Translations under genes and position numbers: made by a program
The notes under the pieces: generated by a model
What the model saw: only the letters and a program-made list of their open reading frames with translations
Told to the model about the DNA's origin: nothing
Databases searched by the model: none
Shown: positions 1-12,142 of the stretch, one piece after another
Position numbering within the stretch: the stretch's first letter is position 1
How the letters are laid out: every line of letters begins with the position of its first letter
Assembly (NCBI GenBank): GCA_030015575.1
Contig: JASDDO010000016.1
Coordinates: 70,119,396 to 70,183,395 of the forward strand
Length of the DNA: 64,000 bases
Reading direction: 5' to 3'
Source: Agapanthus africanus
Taxonomy: Eukaryota; Streptophyta; Magnoliopsida; Asparagales; Amaryllidaceae

Positions 1-958
1 TTTTAATTTGGACTTTCTAGGCTTCTTAGCGAGCTTTGGGCCAATGCACCCAAACCAGTTGGTTTTAGGGCATTAGGTGTAGAAACACCCCAGCGGACTT
101 AATTACTCAAGTTACCTAGGTCCAAAAACAAAAGACAGTTTGGCGTGAAAATCATGATGATTTAATACGAACGGAGATATAACTGGCAGTTCAATTATAT
201 TTTTGGATAAAAGACGTCTTTAGTGGGTTCGGTGTGTAATCATTCCAATCAAGTTTTAGATGGGTTATTTTTCAGACTTAGTTCCAATTAAGGCATCAAT
301 AACATTCCTTCATATTCACTTACTTCATAAACTATTCTGGATATTACTTATTTCAGAACAAACCTATTTGATCCTCAGAAAATCATTTATCTATTTAAAA
401 GTTTTTAAACATAAAAGACTTGTCATCTAATTTCCAAAAACTCACGACACGTGTAGTGTGATGTAAAGACGTATATCAGCTATAGTTAACTTCAAAGGAG
501 AATTATTTTTCAGGTTTTCAAAATCTAAACATAAGATTTAATTATTCTTATTTTATCAAACAAAACCGTCGAAATGTTGAATCAGAGTCCTCCCACTAGC
601 TAACTTGACAGAAAAGTTTTTATATTTTTAGAAAATTTTCAGATTTTTATGGATTTTATGGATTTAATATGCAGATGCAAAATATACAAATGAATGCGAA
701 GGTAAGAAATGCGTACCGAGCGTACCCCCAAACTTAAACTGGACAGTGTCCTCACTGTCATTGCATGAAGAGATCATTTGAAGGGTCAAAATTGTCGGTT
801 AGCGATACACAATTTTTTTTTGTTTTTGTTTTTAAAGAAAAGAAAAAGAATATCCACAAATATATACAAAATGGTTTATACATACCCCCAAACTTATTTG
901 GAACAGTGTCCACTATTCTTAGCTGGATAACCGAAGTTTGGAGGTAGGCAGGGGAAGA
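1..958 (-). other. Athila 3' noncoding tail after pol
   Basis: No credible coding sequence is seen in this stretch. It follows the pol stop on the minus strand and is AT-rich. Athila elements often carry an env-like frame or a long spacer between pol and the 3' LTR; here only the spacer type is seen. No part of it matches the LTR at 8084-9667, so the 3' LTR must lie further left. Confidence 0.6.
724..911 (-). repeat. Two copies of a C-rich motif after Athila pol
   Basis: The motif ACCCCCAAACTT followed within a few bases by ACAGTGTCC occurs at 724-751 and again at 884-911. On the element strand it reads as GGACACTGT, a short AT stretch, then AAGTTTGGGGGT. From general knowledge of Athila and Tat elements, such G-rich blocks lie downstream of pol and resemble polypurine-tract sequences. 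Function here is inferred. Confidence 0.55.
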
Positions 959-3900
959 TTAGGCAGGGTAAACCGGCTCCTGTAAGACCAGGAGCTCCTC
1001 TGTTGGTTCGGCGCTAAGGTACGGTTTTAGTCGGTGTCCGTTCACTTTGAAAAATGAACCGTCCTTTGGATTTTCCAAATCCACAGCGCCCTGCGGATAC
1101 ACATTCCGCACAAAATACGGCCCTTTCCAGCGAGATCTGAGCTTTCCTGGATGGAAGTGAAGTCGGGTGTCGTAAAGCAGTACCTGCTGACCAGGTACGA
1201 AGGTTTTGTGCAAAAGGTGTTTATCGTGAAACACCTTCGTTCGATTCTTAACGACAACCGCGTTATCGTAAGCCTCATCCCTAAGCTCGCTCAATTCATT
1301 TAACTGCAGCTTCCGATGGCTGCCCGCATCTTCGAGAGACAGATTCAGCTCCTTTATCGCCCAAAATGCACGATGCCCTATTTCGACAGGTAGGTGGCAG
1401 GCCTTTCCGTACACAAGCCGATAGGGAGACATGCCAAGGTCGGTCTTATAAGCGGTTCGAAATGCCCAAAGGGCATCAGTGAGTTTCAGCGACCAATCCT
1501 TACGGTTCTTGGAAACCGTCTTCTCCAGTATCTGCTTGATTTGCCGATTTGAAACTTCGGCCTGCCCGCGGGTTTGGGGGTGGTAGGGCGTGGATAGCTT
1601 ATGATTAATGCAGTATTTCCGCATCAAGGCCTCGAAAGTTTTGTTGCAGAAATGACTTCCATTGTCGCTAATGATCGCTCGGGGGTGCCCAAAACGGGAG
1701 AAAATGTTTTCTTTAAGAAACCTAACGACAACCTTGTTGTCGTTAGTTCGGCTGGGCACAGCCTCGACCCATTTAGAGACGTAATCAACAGCGAGAAGGA
1801 TGTACAAGTTCCCAAAAGAGCTGGGAAACGGCCCCATGAAATCTATTCCCCAAACATCGAAAATCTCCACAACCAAGATTGGTTGGAGCGGCATCTCGTT
1901 CCTCCGGGATATCCGGCCCAAGTGTTGGCACCGGGAGCAAGTCTTGCAATAGTCATGAGCGTCTTTGAAGAGTTGTGGCCAGTAGAAACCACATTGCAAG
2001 ATCTTCTCAGCTGTCTTTCTGGGGCCAAAATGCCCGCCACACGCTTGATCGTGGCAAAATGACAGCACACTCTTGAATTCCTCGTCAGGGACACACCGAC
2101 GAATAATCTGGTCGGGACAGTACTTGAACAGATAGGGTTCGTCCCAGTAAAAGTGTTTTACTTGGGATAAGAAGCGAAGTCTGTCCTGACTTGACCATTC
2201 AGTCGGTAGTAATCCCGTGGCCAAATAGTTCACAATATCTGCGAACCAGGGTTCGCAAGATACTGTCAAGAGCTGTTCATCCGGGAAAACGTCGTTGATC
2301 GGAATTGGAAGTGAAGGCGAAGAAGGAAGTCGTGAGAGATGGTCGGCAACTACGTTTTCACATCCTCGTTTGTCCTTAATGACAAGGTCAAACTCTTGAA
2401 GCAAGAGGATCCAACGTATTAACCGAGATTTTGCATCTTTCTTCGCAAAAAGATGGCGCAGAGCAGAATGGTCTGTGTAGACAATGACTGGAGAGCCGAT
2501 GAGGTAGGGCCTGAACTTTTCTAAAGCAAATACAACAGCTAAGAATTCCTTCTCAGTTGTTGTATAATTGAGTTGTGCGTCGTTCAGGGTTCGGCTCGCA
2601 TAATAGATTACGTGCGGCATCTTGTTGATGTGTTGTCTAAGGACAGCACCAATGGCAAAGTCGGATGCATCGCACATAATCTCAAATGGGTGCGTCCAGT
2701 CAGGTGAAGAAAGAATGGGAGCAGAAGTGAGTGAGCGTTTCAATGACTCGAATGCAGTCACACAGCTCGAGTTGAAGTCGAATGGCGTATCCTTGGCCAG
2801 CAAAAGAGTCAAGGGCCTAGCAATCTTGCTAAAGTCCTTGATGAACCGTCTATAGAAACCGGCATGGCCAAGGAAGGCTCGGATATCTCTGACGCATCGG
2901 GGAGGAGGAAGATTGGAAATGACCTCAATCTTTGCTTTGTCAACCTCTATGCCATTTTGCGAGATGAGATGTCCTAAGACAATACCTTCGCGCACCATGA
3001 AGTGACACTTCTCCCAATTCAAAGTGAGATTCTTGCCCTTACATCGTGTAAGGACAGCGTCAGGATGCAGCAAACACTCGTTGAAGGAATCGCCGAAGAT
3101 GGAGAAATCATCCATGAAAATCTCCAGAAATTTTTCCACCATGTCTGAGAAAATTCCCATCATACACCGCTGGAAGGTAGCGGGCGCATTGCATAACCCA
3201 AAGGGCATGCGACGATATGCGAATGTGCCGAAAGGACAAGTGAATGTGGTCTTGTCCTGGTCTTTTTCGGCGATGGGAATCTGATTATAGCCGGAGTAGC
3301 CATCAAGAAAGCAGTAGTACTCGTGTCCGTCCAATCGTTCAATCATTTGGTCAATGAAAGGTAGCGGAAAGTGGTCCTTCCGCGTTGCGGCGTTGAGTTT
3401 TCTGTAATCAATGCATACTCGCCACCCAGTTTGGGTGCGAGTAGGGATTAACTCGTTCGCCTCGTTGGTTATGACCGTGATGCCCGACTTCTTGGGGACA
3501 ACGTGGATGGGGCTAACCCACTGGCTATCAGAGATAGGGTAAATGATACCACTATCTAGACATTTTACGATCTCCTTCTTCACAGCCTCTTTCATGACTG
3601 GATTGAGACGTCTTTGTGGATCCCGGGCTGGTTTGGCATCATCCATCAGATGAATGTGATGCTTAACGATCAGGGGACTAATCCCCTTGATGTCCGCCAT
3701 GGACCAGCCAAAAGCTTGCATGTTGCTGTGCAAGACCGCAAGAAGGGCTTTCTCTTGCTCTGGAGCTAGAGAAGCCGAAATGATGACAGGGAGGGTCTCG
3801 TTCTCACCTAAGTAAGCATACTTAAGGTGAGACGGCAAAGGCTTGAGTTCGAGCGTTGGAGGTGAAACGATGGAAGGCAAGATTGGTGCAGAGGTCTCGA

Positions 3901-4630
3901 ACTCAAAGGACTCCAGCAAAGGTTCAAAACGAGTGTAGGCGACCGAGTTGGATGGTTCAGGTAACTCATCCGGAAATTCGAAAGATTCAAACTCGGGTTG
4001 TGCGCGGTTAAGATCGTTCGAGAACGTAAAACACTCGTAGTCGTTGTCGGGCGCAGAAACAGCAGCAGGTTCGAGGAGGAACGCACTAGTGGCGTCAAGA
4101 TTATCGTGTTCGAACAGAAACTCCTCGAATTCACACTTTTCAGGGGTGATCTCCTGGATCGAGCAGACGTCCAGTATATGAGCATTAGGTTCGGCGGGCT
4201 GATTCCCCAACCTAAAAATGTTGAGTTCAATCGTCATGTTTCCAAAAGAGAGGTTCATCGAACCATTGCGACAATTGATCACAGCATTTGAGGTTGCAAG
4301 AAATGGGCGACCGAGTATCACCGGAATTTGATTCCGGGGATTAGCTACAGGCTGTGTGTCTAATACAATGAAGTCAACGGGGAATATGAAGTCCCCGACT
4401 TTGATTAACACATCCTCTAGCTCACCCCTAGGATGGGTGATCGATCGGTCGGCCATTTGGAGAGTGCAGTGCGTGGGTTTCAGCTCTCCTACGCCTAATT
4501 GCTCGTATACTGAGTACGGAAGCAGGTTAACACTGGCACCAAGATCTAATAGTGCGCGGTTGATGTTCTTATCCCCAATGGTAATAGAAATCGTAGGACA
4601 GCCAGGGTCCTTCCGTTTTTGTGGTAAAGA
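959..4630 (-). CDS. pol: Athila-type protease, reverse transcriptase, RNase H, integrase
   Basis: This is an open frame of 1223 codons from just after a TAA at 4631-4633 to the stop at 959. The first ATG is at 4454-4456, which leaves 1165 residues, but the protease active site (DLGAS, Asp codon at 4544-4546) lies upstream of that ATG, so translation probably enters from gag. Numbered from the ATG: ILGRPFL of the protease near 47-53; RT with FLDGYSG (D385) and FMDD (D449, D450); RNase H with D596, E637, D662; integrase zinc site H802, H809, C840, C843; catalytic D872, D931, E967 (D-D-35-E). All key residues are present. Gag and pol share one frame. The frame is intact but probably not expressed because of the upstream stops. 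Confidence 0.9.
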   Translation of the reverse strand, partial: SLPQKRKDPGCPTISITIGDKNINRALLDLGASVNLLPYSVYEQLGVGELKPTHCTLQMADRSITHPRGELEDVLIKVGDFIFPVDFIVLDTQPVANPRNQIPVILGRPFLATSNAVINCRNGSMNLSFGNMTIELNIFRLGNQPAEPNAHILDVCSIQEITPEKCEFEEFLFEHDNLDATSAFLLEPAAVSAPDNDYECFTFSNDLNRAQPEFESFEFPDELPEPSNSVAYTRFEPLLESFEFETSAPILPSIVSPPTLELKPLPSHLKYAYLGENETLPVIISASLAPEQEKALLAVLHSNMQAFGWSMADIKGISPLIVKHHIHLMDDAKPARDPQRRLNPVMKEAVKKEIVKCLDSGIIYPISDSQWVSPIHVVPKKSGITVITNEANELIPTRTQTGWRVCIDYRKLNAATRKDHFPLPFIDQMIERLDGHEYYCFLDGYSGYNQIPIAEKDQDKTTFTCPFGTFAYRRMPFGLCNAPATFQRCMMGIFSDMVEKFLEIFMDDFSIFGDSFNECLLHPDAVLTRCKGKNLTLNWEKCHFMVREGIVLGHLISQNGIEVDKAKIEVISNLPPPRCVRDIRAFLGHAGFYRRFIKDFSKIARPLTLLLAKDTPFDFNSSCVTAFESLKRSLTSAPILSSPDWTHPFEIMCDASDFAIGAVLRQHINKMPHVIYYASRTLNDAQLNYTTTEKEFLAVVFALEKFRPYLIGSPVIVYTDHSALRHLFAKKDAKSRLIRWILLLQEFDLVIKDKRGCENVVADHLSRLPSSPSLPIPINDVFPDEQLLTVSCEPWFADIVNYLATGLLPTEWSSQDRLRFLSQVKHFYWDEPYLFKYCPDQIIRRCVPDEEFKSVLSFCHDQACGGHFGPRKTAEKILQCGFYWPQLFKDAHDYCKTCSRCQHLGRISRRNEMPLQPILVVEIFDVWGIDFMGPFPSSFGNLYILLAVDYVSKWVEAVPSRTNDNKVVVRFLKENIFSRFGHPRAIISDNGSHFCNKTFEALMRKYCINHKLSTPYHPQTRGQAEVSNRQIKQILEKTVSKNRKDWSLKLTDALWAFRTAYKTDLGMSPYRLVYGKACHLPVEIGHRAFWAIKELNLSLEDAGSHRKLQLNELSELRDEAYDNAVVVKNRTKVFHDKHLLHKTFVPGQQVLLYDTRLHFHPGKLRSRWKGPYFVRNVYPQGAVDLENPKDGSFFKVNGHRLKPYLSAEPTEELLVLQEPVYPA

Positions 4631-6847
4631 TTAGGTAAGAGCATCACTCACAACACTAGCCAAGAAAACTTTCTTGGGTACCTGAGACTTCCTCTTTTTC
4701 GTGCACAAGTCCTTTAAGATTTTCGCATAAGACGGGACTTGTTGGACAACATCTAAAAGAGGAATGTTAATGTTAACCTGCTTAAATAACTCCAGAATCT
4801 TCTCCATTTGAGGATTTTGTTTATTAGACCTCAACCGGTTTGGAAATGGAACATTTTTAAAATTGGTTGAGTCTAATGCTGGAGGAGGAGATTGTGGAGT
4901 TAGAACGGATCCCAGAATATGTGTTTTCGTGGAGTGAGAAGTGGGTCCATTCGAAACAGAAGAAGAGGAAGGAGAGCCTGTTGAGGAGCGGAGAATAGGC
5001 TCAGAAGACGAAGAAGCAGAAGAAGAAGAAGAAGAATAAGAAGAAGCAGCGGCCGGGGTGTCTTCGTTGATACGTGTGCCGATGTTGTTTTGCAGCATCC
5101 TTCCCGATCTCAATGTGGTCACGGCACTCACATTATGATTTTGTTGTTCAAGAGCAACATGTACATTATGTGGGTGACCGGGATTTGGGAGTGGTTGGGA
5201 CGGGAGCTTCCCCTTTTCCCGCTCACTTAAGGCCGCATTCAGCTGTGCAATCTGGGCCTCGATGGTCTTGATGCTTTGCCCGTGTGCGGCAGTGTGTTGC
5301 ACTAAGGACTGAATGGAAGACTGGATGTTGGCGGTGGACTGAGTCGATTGTTTAACGAACGCCTCCAGACTTCGTTCGAGCGAGGAAACCTTATCGTTGT
5401 TTGACGGAACAAAGTTGTTTGGTGGAAAAGAATTGTTGGGTGCAAAGTTGTTCGTCTGATTTTGGAAAGGTTGGGGTTAGAAGGGCTGCTGAAACTGAGT
5501 TTGTTGTTGCGCTTGTTGTTGCGGCGGAGGGGCCCTTTGGAAATTGTTGCCTTGGAATTGATTCTGATTCTGATTCCAGGCGAAATTGGGGTGGTTCCTC
5601 CAACCGGGATTGTAAGTGGAAGAGTATGGATCATTTCTCGGTCTTTGCTGAAATGCAGCGTTAACCTGATCCTGTCCTTGCGATGGTGGATTGTAAGGAC
5701 TCTTTTTAGTCAAGTGAGAAGGATCGGAATAACAAGCGCAAATGGTACGAAGGGGGAGAACAGGGGTAGGAGCAGGAGAAGAAAATTTGCTCTCTATCGC
5801 TTCAAGCATTCTCGTTAATGCATCCATTTCAGCTTTCCTCGCAATAGAGACATCAAGTTGGTGAATTCCTACCCTAGACTGACTGGTAGAAGTGGAGGTA
5901 GAAGAAGAAGAAGTCGGTCTGGTGCTCTCCCATTGTAGCGTTTGCTCCACAAGGTCGTCAAAGAACTGCCACGCTTCCTCGTCAGATTTCGATAGGAAGT
6001 GGCCCTGACAGATGGTTTCCAACAACTGCTTCGTTGCTGGGTTCAGGCCCTCGTATAAGGTTTGGCAAAGTTGCCATTTCTCTATACCATGGTGAGGACA
6101 CTGAACAAGAAGATCTTTGTACCGGTCAAAGCACTTCCAGAAGGGTTCAGAAGGAAGCTGAGAGAATTGGTTGATTTCATTTCGAATCCTTGCGGTTTTA
6201 TGATTCGGATAGAATTTTTTTAGAAACGCGTTAACAAACTCGTCCCAGCTGGTTATTGAGTGGGAAGCGGTGCTATATAGCCATTTTTCAGCAAGATCGC
6301 ATAAAGTGAACGGAATGACCCGTAGACGTATAGCATCGTCCGACAGCTGGGTGGTTTTCATCATGGCACAGACGTTTTGAAATTTATTGATGAAGATATA
6401 GGCATCTTCAGATTCAAGCCCATAAAATCGTGGAAGCATGTTGATGAAGTGGGGCTTAATTTCAAAGTTGTCCCCATTGGCCGGTGGAAGAGAAAGGCAG
6501 GTGGGAAGTGCAGAACGGGTGGGATAGAAACGATCCTGGAGCGCGATTCGCTGCGGCGCTACAACAGGCGGTGGTGGTGGGTTATTGGTCTCCGTAGGAG
6601 GTGGAGCCAATCCAGGGGTAGTCAAAGAGATGTTCGGATTAAATCCCGACATCGCGGAAGAAGAGGTTGGTGAAGGTGAAGGTGAAGATGTATGGACAGA
6701 ATTCCGGTCAACGTCGGAGTTGGCAGGCAAAGGAAGGGGTGAAAGAGGAGTGGACGGAGTTTCAACGTCTGAGTCGATCGCGTAGTCGGTAGCGACTAAC
6801 GTAACGCGGACTAGACGGGCGCTAGTGTCCCGAGTCCAAGCGGACAT
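4631..6847 (-). pseudogene. gag: Athila-type gag with an in-frame stop
   Basis: The frame starts at ATG 6845-6847 and runs 456 codons to a TAA at 5477-5479. It then stays open in the same frame to a second TAA at 4631-4633, directly before the protease. The N-terminal third is rich in Pro and Ser. A retrotransposon gag domain follows at roughly residues 130-290 (region around LPRFYGLESEDAY and WDEFVNAFLKKFYP). The C-terminal part is rich in Gln, Asn and Ser. A possible zinc knuckle (CACYSDPSH) lacks the normal final Cys. The TAA at 5477 looks like a true nonsense change. The TAA at 4631 could be another, or a gag/pol boundary stop, but I see nothing to prove readthrough. Confidence 0.82.
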
Positions 6848-7184
6848 ACACTAAACGAGTTTAGTATAGTCAAAGCGGAGAAGGTGAGGGTAAGAAAACG
6901 TCAATGGAGAAAACGATGGGTGGTGGGTGAAAAATGGATTTGGCGACAAAGGGCAAGTTTTTATAAAAGTTTTTGATTTTTTTCCTTTTTTTTTAGAAAG
7001 AGCTTTACAGAAATATGTACGGACTTACGGCTTTAAGCAATCACAAATAAGATATGCACAATCTGACCTAGATCTAGGGTCACCTAGGTCTGCTAGACAG
7101 CTCCTAACTGTTCCAGAGGGCTAGAAATAGGACCTCAAACCGCATCTTCTCCGTCTAATGCGGCCAGATAAGTGCCAGGTAAGT

Positions 7185-7229
7185 GGGAGGTTGTCCAACG
7201 CTTTCGCGAAGTTCCTTAATTAAATAACC
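7185..7229 (-). repeat. 45-bp leader block shared with copia element A
   Basis: On the minus strand this block matches 31261-31305 of the plus strand at 42 of 45 positions by eye. Its core reads TTAATTAAGGAACTTCGC. The other copy is in a Ty1/copia leader, so the match crosses superfamilies. Confidence 0.8.
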
Positions 7230-7668
7230 ACTTGCCTTCGTCACACTTGCCTAGGCACCGCAAAAGTCAGATAGGATAAACAGCCGATGCCTGTAACTAG
7301 TCCTCTGTCCTATTGAGCGCGAAGTCCTTAGGGCTGAGTCTAGTATTTTTTAATTTCAACAATGGTCAATGCATATGCTTTTTGTGATTTTTGGGGTCCT
7401 GGGAAGGGTGATGAAATCCCCTCCCAATCTGAATTGGTTTCAAGCCCCTTAAGTCCGTATTAATGAATGCAAAGCGATAACAAATCAACTTCAAACAATT
7501 TTTATTTTTAGCGCGGCGCAAAGAATCCTGCACAAGAACAGTTTATTGGAAGGGGGAAGAGAAGTTGCGCAAAGAATGCTGCAGAAAACACAGTTTATTG
7601 GAGTCCAGAGGAGTGGGAGAGAAGAGAGAAACACTTACAGAAGTTTTGGCTCACTGAAGACACCAAGT

Positions 7669-7715
7669 GGCCGCGGTTCCGTGGAAATAAGGCCCTAATG
7701 CCGCGGTTCCGCGGC
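7669..7715. repeat. Paired GC palindromes in Athila leader
   Basis: GGCCGCGGTTCCGTGG at 7669-7684 is followed by GCCGCGGTTCCGCGGC at 7700-7715. Each half is two CCGCGG-like palindromes around TT. The same arrangement occurs in the LTR at 9159-9205 and in the copia leaders. Confidence 0.85.
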
Positions 7716-8064
7716 AGCAATGATGATTTGGTTCTTCATTTTTCTGGTGTGGGCTGATTTGGGTGTCCTCTGCTGTTTTTAAGACCCTGAATCTGGATTT
7801 GCTCACTGAAACTGCTCCAGAATCTTCTCCAGTAGATCGTTTGCTTCGTTTTGATCCGTCGCGGTGTAGCCGCGAAATGTGGGTCTATCTTCCCACGTCT
7901 TTGGCACTGAACTCGAACTCCGTATTATCCTGCACACTTGCACAAAAACTAATCAAAAATAACAAGATGATTTTTTTACAAAGTATATATATATTTTTTG
8001 TTTTTCGGTTAGCTTTATATTCACAAATTAACCCGAAATTACACAAAGAAATAAACTACCGTCT

Positions 8065-8081
8065 CCCCGGCAACGGCTCCA
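8065..8081 (-). other. Athila primer binding site
   Basis: The minus strand reads TGGAGCCGTTGCCGGGG two bases inside the LTR edge. From memory, Athila-group elements use a tRNA-Asp-like PBS of the form TGGCGCCGTTGCCGGGG; this copy differs at one base. Its position between LTR and leader fits. Confidence 0.8.
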
Positions 8082-8083
8082 TT

Positions 8084-9667
8084 TGATTGGTAGGGATTCT
8101 GCGTGTTCAAGTTTAGTTAATTACCGCAATCAAGACGGTTTCGCTTGTAGCTAGCCGGTTGAGTACGGGTCGTCCGCAGGGAGATGGGAATCTTTTTCTA
8201 AGTGCTTTAACGAGTTAAGTCCAGTTTTCCAGATTTTGTTGTGATTAAGTAAGTGTTAAAATGATATGTAAAGAGAGCTTGTTAGGGTTAGGATTAGGTT
8301 AGTTTGAGTTAGGAGTCGCTCACCTCTTTCGTTGCCACTCTTAATATCGGTGTTTCGGTAATCGGCAACAACGGGGATTAGCACGACTAGGAAGGAACTT
8401 GCGAGTATAAGCTAGGCTTTCCAACGCATAAGTTCTTCCTTTTGGTGCTTGTCCGTCCGTTCTTGTCTCTTAGCCATAACCTCCGGTTAATTCAACCACA
8501 ACCGGTCTCACTACGGAATCACCGCTATCATGTAGGATAGGGTGCCGTAAGGAGCGGATTGTGGTTCAATTAACGGGAGTCGATTTAAGATGTTGGGCAA
8601 GGAAAGAGTGAGAGAGATTTCCTTCTCTCAAACTTCCCTTATCCTACCCTAACAAGTATGAAACTACTCACACATCATAATGAAAAGAAAACAAAACAAA
8701 AGAGGAAGATAGAAAGAAGGAGATTAGAAGATAACAACTAGCTATTTGCGACCTCACCTTGGCAAGGATCAAGCGTAAGCGTCATGGTTGTTTAAGGATA
8801 AAGGAAAAAAGAAAAGAAAGAAACAACAAGAAATAACAACAACTAAGTTAACAAATGAAAATTACAAGCAATAATAATTTAACTAAAGAACAAGACAAGC
8901 ATGATAAGTAAAAGGATCTTCTTTATTCATCATTCTTCACTCACAAAAGCTCACTACAAGATTTTCAATGGAGAAGAGATGAGAAGAGGAAGAAGAAACA
9001 AGTATTCTAAACCTAGAAAAATACAAGATTATGCACCCTTGGCTTCACAAGGTTCTGGGGTATTTATAGGCTGGAAAATGAAAACCTAGGGCAACATTCA
9101 GAACTAAAATGAAAAGACCAAAATACCCACAAAAATTGGTCAGACAAGGAGGCAGTACGGCCGCGGTTCCGCGGCCTAAGCATGCTTATGCCGCGGAACC
9201 GCGGCACTCTAGTGGAGTTGGCTTCTCGGGCTTTGTGGGGTTCCCTGGTCTTTTATGTACTTCAGTATGGTATATGATTTTTCTGATAATCTTTCCACAT
9301 TTCTTCCAGAATTTTAGTGGACCAAAAGATGATTGGATGTGGATCTTTTTGCCATGATTTTCTTGAGCTCCGCGTAGATTTCTTGGATCTTGTGTTTCCA
9401 TTGAGCCTTGTGCATGAAGGTGACAATCGATTTGCCATTTTGTGTCCTAAACTGGTGTGTGGCAACAGACGGATAAAGAGCGGAGACCCGTGTTTTATCT
9501 GTGGTTGGCAGGAACCCGGATTTTGTCGTGTTTTCCATGAATTTCACCGTTTAGAGCCGAGAACCTGTATCCTGCAATTGACTAGCAAACACGGCTCAAG
9601 AGTACCTACTGATAAGCAATGTGATAAAAATTGGGCGGTATAAAAATGCCAAAATCTGATATGAACA
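8084..9667 (-). repeat. Athila 5' LTR
   Basis: On the plus strand the repeat begins TGATTGG next to the PBS and ends GAACA at 9667, after which copia B sequence (TGATCCAACTG) resumes. That gives 1584 bp with TG...CA ends, normal for Athila. No partner LTR is in the window, so the right edge rests on where B resumes. It carries a strong GC palindrome cluster at 9159-9205. Confidence 0.72.
9159..9205. repeat. GC palindrome cluster in Athila LTR
   Basis: GGCCGCGGTTCCGCGGCC (9159-9176), the palindrome TAAGCATGCTTA (9177-9188) and GCCGCGGAACCGCGGC (9190-9205) lie back to back. The two outer parts are also inverted copies of each other, so the whole block can fold as one long hairpin or as small ones. 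Confidence 0.85.
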
Positions 9668-10056
9668 TGATCCAACTGACACCAGTGGTTTATGAGACCG
9701 GCCACCGCCCCTCGTCGGGGTCTCGACTGTATACACTAGTCTACTAATGGAGTATCGATGCACAGTCTTGAAACTTCCATGACTAGGGACCATTTTAAGG
9801 ATGTGCTTATAGACCCCAGCTCCCATGTATATGATCGCCATCATACGGCTGGCCGTCAAGCAAGAATTCTAAGGGCTCTATCAACACGCAATAGCGACCT
9901 GTAAGGTCACCTGAAGCAGTACACGATGATAAAGATAAACCAGATAGTATACTATCATCTCGAGTAAGACTGTCCTACCGGTATAGGTCCTCCCTCAATC
10001 ATTGCAATCACGTGCCTGTGATCCAATAATTGACTCTGAGGGCACTATATCCAACA
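9668..10056 (-). repeat. Copia B 3' LTR, truncated by the Athila insertion
   Basis: The element-strand start is TGTTGGATATAG at 10056 and the fragment keeps the first 389 bp. The remainder should lie beyond the Athila element to the left of the window. It matches 27233-27416 joined to 37520-37724. Confidence 0.85.
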
Positions 10057-10068
10057 ATCTCCCACTTG
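10057..10068 (-). other. Copia B polypurine tract
   Basis: The minus strand reads CAAGTGGGAGAT directly before the LTR start. The same tract precedes the 3' LTRs of A, C and F. Confidence 0.85.
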
Positions 10069-12142
10069 CACTCAAGGCTAATTATTGCGATGTCGCATAC
10101 TCACAGCCCGTGTGATACCGAACACCCAACTCCTCTACTAATCAGTCTCACAAAGCCCGTTTGCGAAACTATTGCGTTCGAGAAATAGCCTCAGTGAGTG
10201 GATCCGCCCTGATGTTTCTTTCTATGTCTCTCTTTATCTCAAGTTCGCGGAGAAAGCCATCTCCCGAAATGAGCAATACCTGTCTCAGAATATGTCTGGA
10301 TATCTGATGAGACCTACTTCATAAATGAACTCCAAATCCAAACTTTTTAGACTGTATCGACAACTGAATTTAATCAGTATCCTGCGCCATGCCTCCTTCA
10401 GTATCCGCTTGGACCACCTGTCTAAAATACTGCCCCTCGTCAGAGGGAAAACTACAACTCTGACAGTCACTCTGTCATCCAGGTCACCTTAGAAGCCTGG
10501 AATGATAACCGTCTCCTTAAAGAGGCTGTTGTTATCATATCCTTAGAACATCCACTTATGTTCTAAAATTGCTTCCGATCGTTTCTCCAGGATTGGATTA
10601 ATATCAACTTATTGCATCTCATGCAAAAACAACATCTGGTGTGGTACTTGACATCTCATGATCAACTCAATTGCCTAAGCAAGTGATCTGCCAATCATGC
10701 ACATCCCTCTCCCCTTTAGTCTGTAAGACATCTTTAGAGAGGGTGACTCCATCACCTGCGGGTACACTACCGTGCCAGGAGTCGTCCATTCTAAAACACC
10801 TTTAGAATGCTGTCTAAGTACCCAGATTAGGAAACTACCCAAATCTAGATCTAAAACCATAGATTTAGTAACCAGAATATCTGATATAATATCCATATCG
10901 TATGTGGAGAAACCACTGTGTGAAAACCAAAGTATAACCAATCGTAGTATATGAATTTCACTTCCTACTCTGTGTATGTCATCCAGATACCAGGACATCA
11001 CACCCTACTACCTTCTTAACAGATCCATCCCCTATTCTGATGAAGTCAAACCTATGACTGTCACATCAGAAATAGATGATCTATCTCCGCTATATCTGCT
11101 TTAGTCCATAAATAGACATAAGCTATTTATCCACTATGCTTCCGCTGCTCCCACTGACTATGACAACCCTCTGGCAGAGTCATATACACGTACACTTCTA
11201 AAGAAAGTTTAGAACGACGCTATACTCATCCTCCTGCCAGGTCTCACAGTCTGGAACAACAGCAATGGCAAGTCTGGGTAAACAAGAACCTCCTTGTCAC
11301 TGTCCTTGAGGCTACCGGAGTACCTCCCGGGTGCCTGAGGTTACCCACCACATCTGCGGAGTGGCCAATGGAATGTCAATCCAGATTGAATCTTTATGTC
11401 CTATTAAACTTTCAGTAATCGTTTGCGGTTCTGGAATCACTTCCAGTTCCACCATACTCCCACTACTGTTTTCTGAAAAAATCCATTTTTATTAAAACTG
11501 TGGCGAGTCAAGAACAATATCACTATTGATCTTCCAGATGGTAGAAAGTCAACCCTCGTCATAGCCCGGGTCAACCCACAAACAGCCATTACAGAAACGT
11601 GCCTTGAGTTATTCAGAGTCTGGTTTTAAGCATAAGCCGGACAACTCCCCGTACCTTAACATCGTTAAGATATGAACCGTTCTATATCCAATATAGAAAC
11701 AGAGGCACTGATTTAATTGGAACCAAATTCAAATCATGCAGCTATCTCCAGTGCATGTAAATTAAATGGAAGGAGACCGATCAACGTTACTCAACTTAGG
11801 AGTGCTTCCAAAACATGAGTAACCTGAAAGAGAAACAAGTTTTTCAAAACCATTACTATCAACTGAATACCATACACAAGTATCTACATCTTCGATCACC
11901 TTGAAGAATCTCGATACTTGCAACACCTGGTTCTCTACTTTATTCATATACCTATAACTTCTCAAAACATGGACCTTGTGTTTCTATGAAACACTTGTCT
12001 AAGAACTAGAGAAGTCATAAGTAAACAGAATATAGTACGAGTACCAACCCCTCTGTCCTAATGGACACTGGACAATATACAATACTCTGTATAAGACCTC
12101 TGAGTCTAATAACTCATTCCCTGTGTGTTGTAGGTTGAAAAC
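10069..12142 (-). pseudogene. Copia B pol remnant (RNase H, RT, integrase end)
   Basis: This is the 3' half of the B coding region. It aligns in order with intact pol of A at the nucleotide level, for example the segment near 11140-11160 that corresponds to A near 34300-34370 (GSSGKVCKL...GLKQAS). Many stops and shifts break it; the longest frames (10675-11001) do not give a domain. The same damaged sequence is found in C and F. It ends at the insertion point of element C and resumes at 21945. Confidence 0.75.
12138..12142 (+). repeat. Target-site duplication AAAAC, left copy, for element C
   Basis: AAAAC at 12138-12142 is matched by AAAAC at 21940-21944 directly after the other LTR. Confidence 0.9.

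Larger units (their letters stand above)
6848..8064 (-). other. Athila untranslated leader
   Basis: This 1.2-kb stretch between PBS and gag has no credible gene. It contains a pair of GC palindromes (7669-7715) and a 45-bp block (7185-7229) that recurs, with three mismatches, in the leader of the unrelated copia element A. A T-rich tract on the plus strand lies near 6976-6993. Confidence 0.7.
1..9667 (-). mobile_element. Athila-type Ty3/gypsy element, 3' end outside the window
   Basis: Reading on the minus strand, the order is LTR (8084-9667), PBS, leader, gag, protease-RT-RNase H-integrase, then a noncoding tail that runs off the left edge. The gag-pol family features and a PBS resembling the tRNA-Asp type used by Athila place it in the Athila group. 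It sits in the left LTR of copia element B: B sequence resumes at 9668 in the middle of a segment that is continuous near 27230-27240. The pol frame is open, but gag has stops, so the copy looks recently disabled. The second LTR and the duplicated target site are not visible, so its age cannot be judged here. Confidence 0.85.

Noticed and set aside
1601-2062. 153-codon plus-strand frame
   Set aside because: It is the opposite strand of the Athila integrase and RNase H region, with no features of its own.
9317-9643. 108-codon frame in the Athila LTR
   Set aside because: Low-complexity chance frame; overlaps several others on both strands and has no known family pattern.
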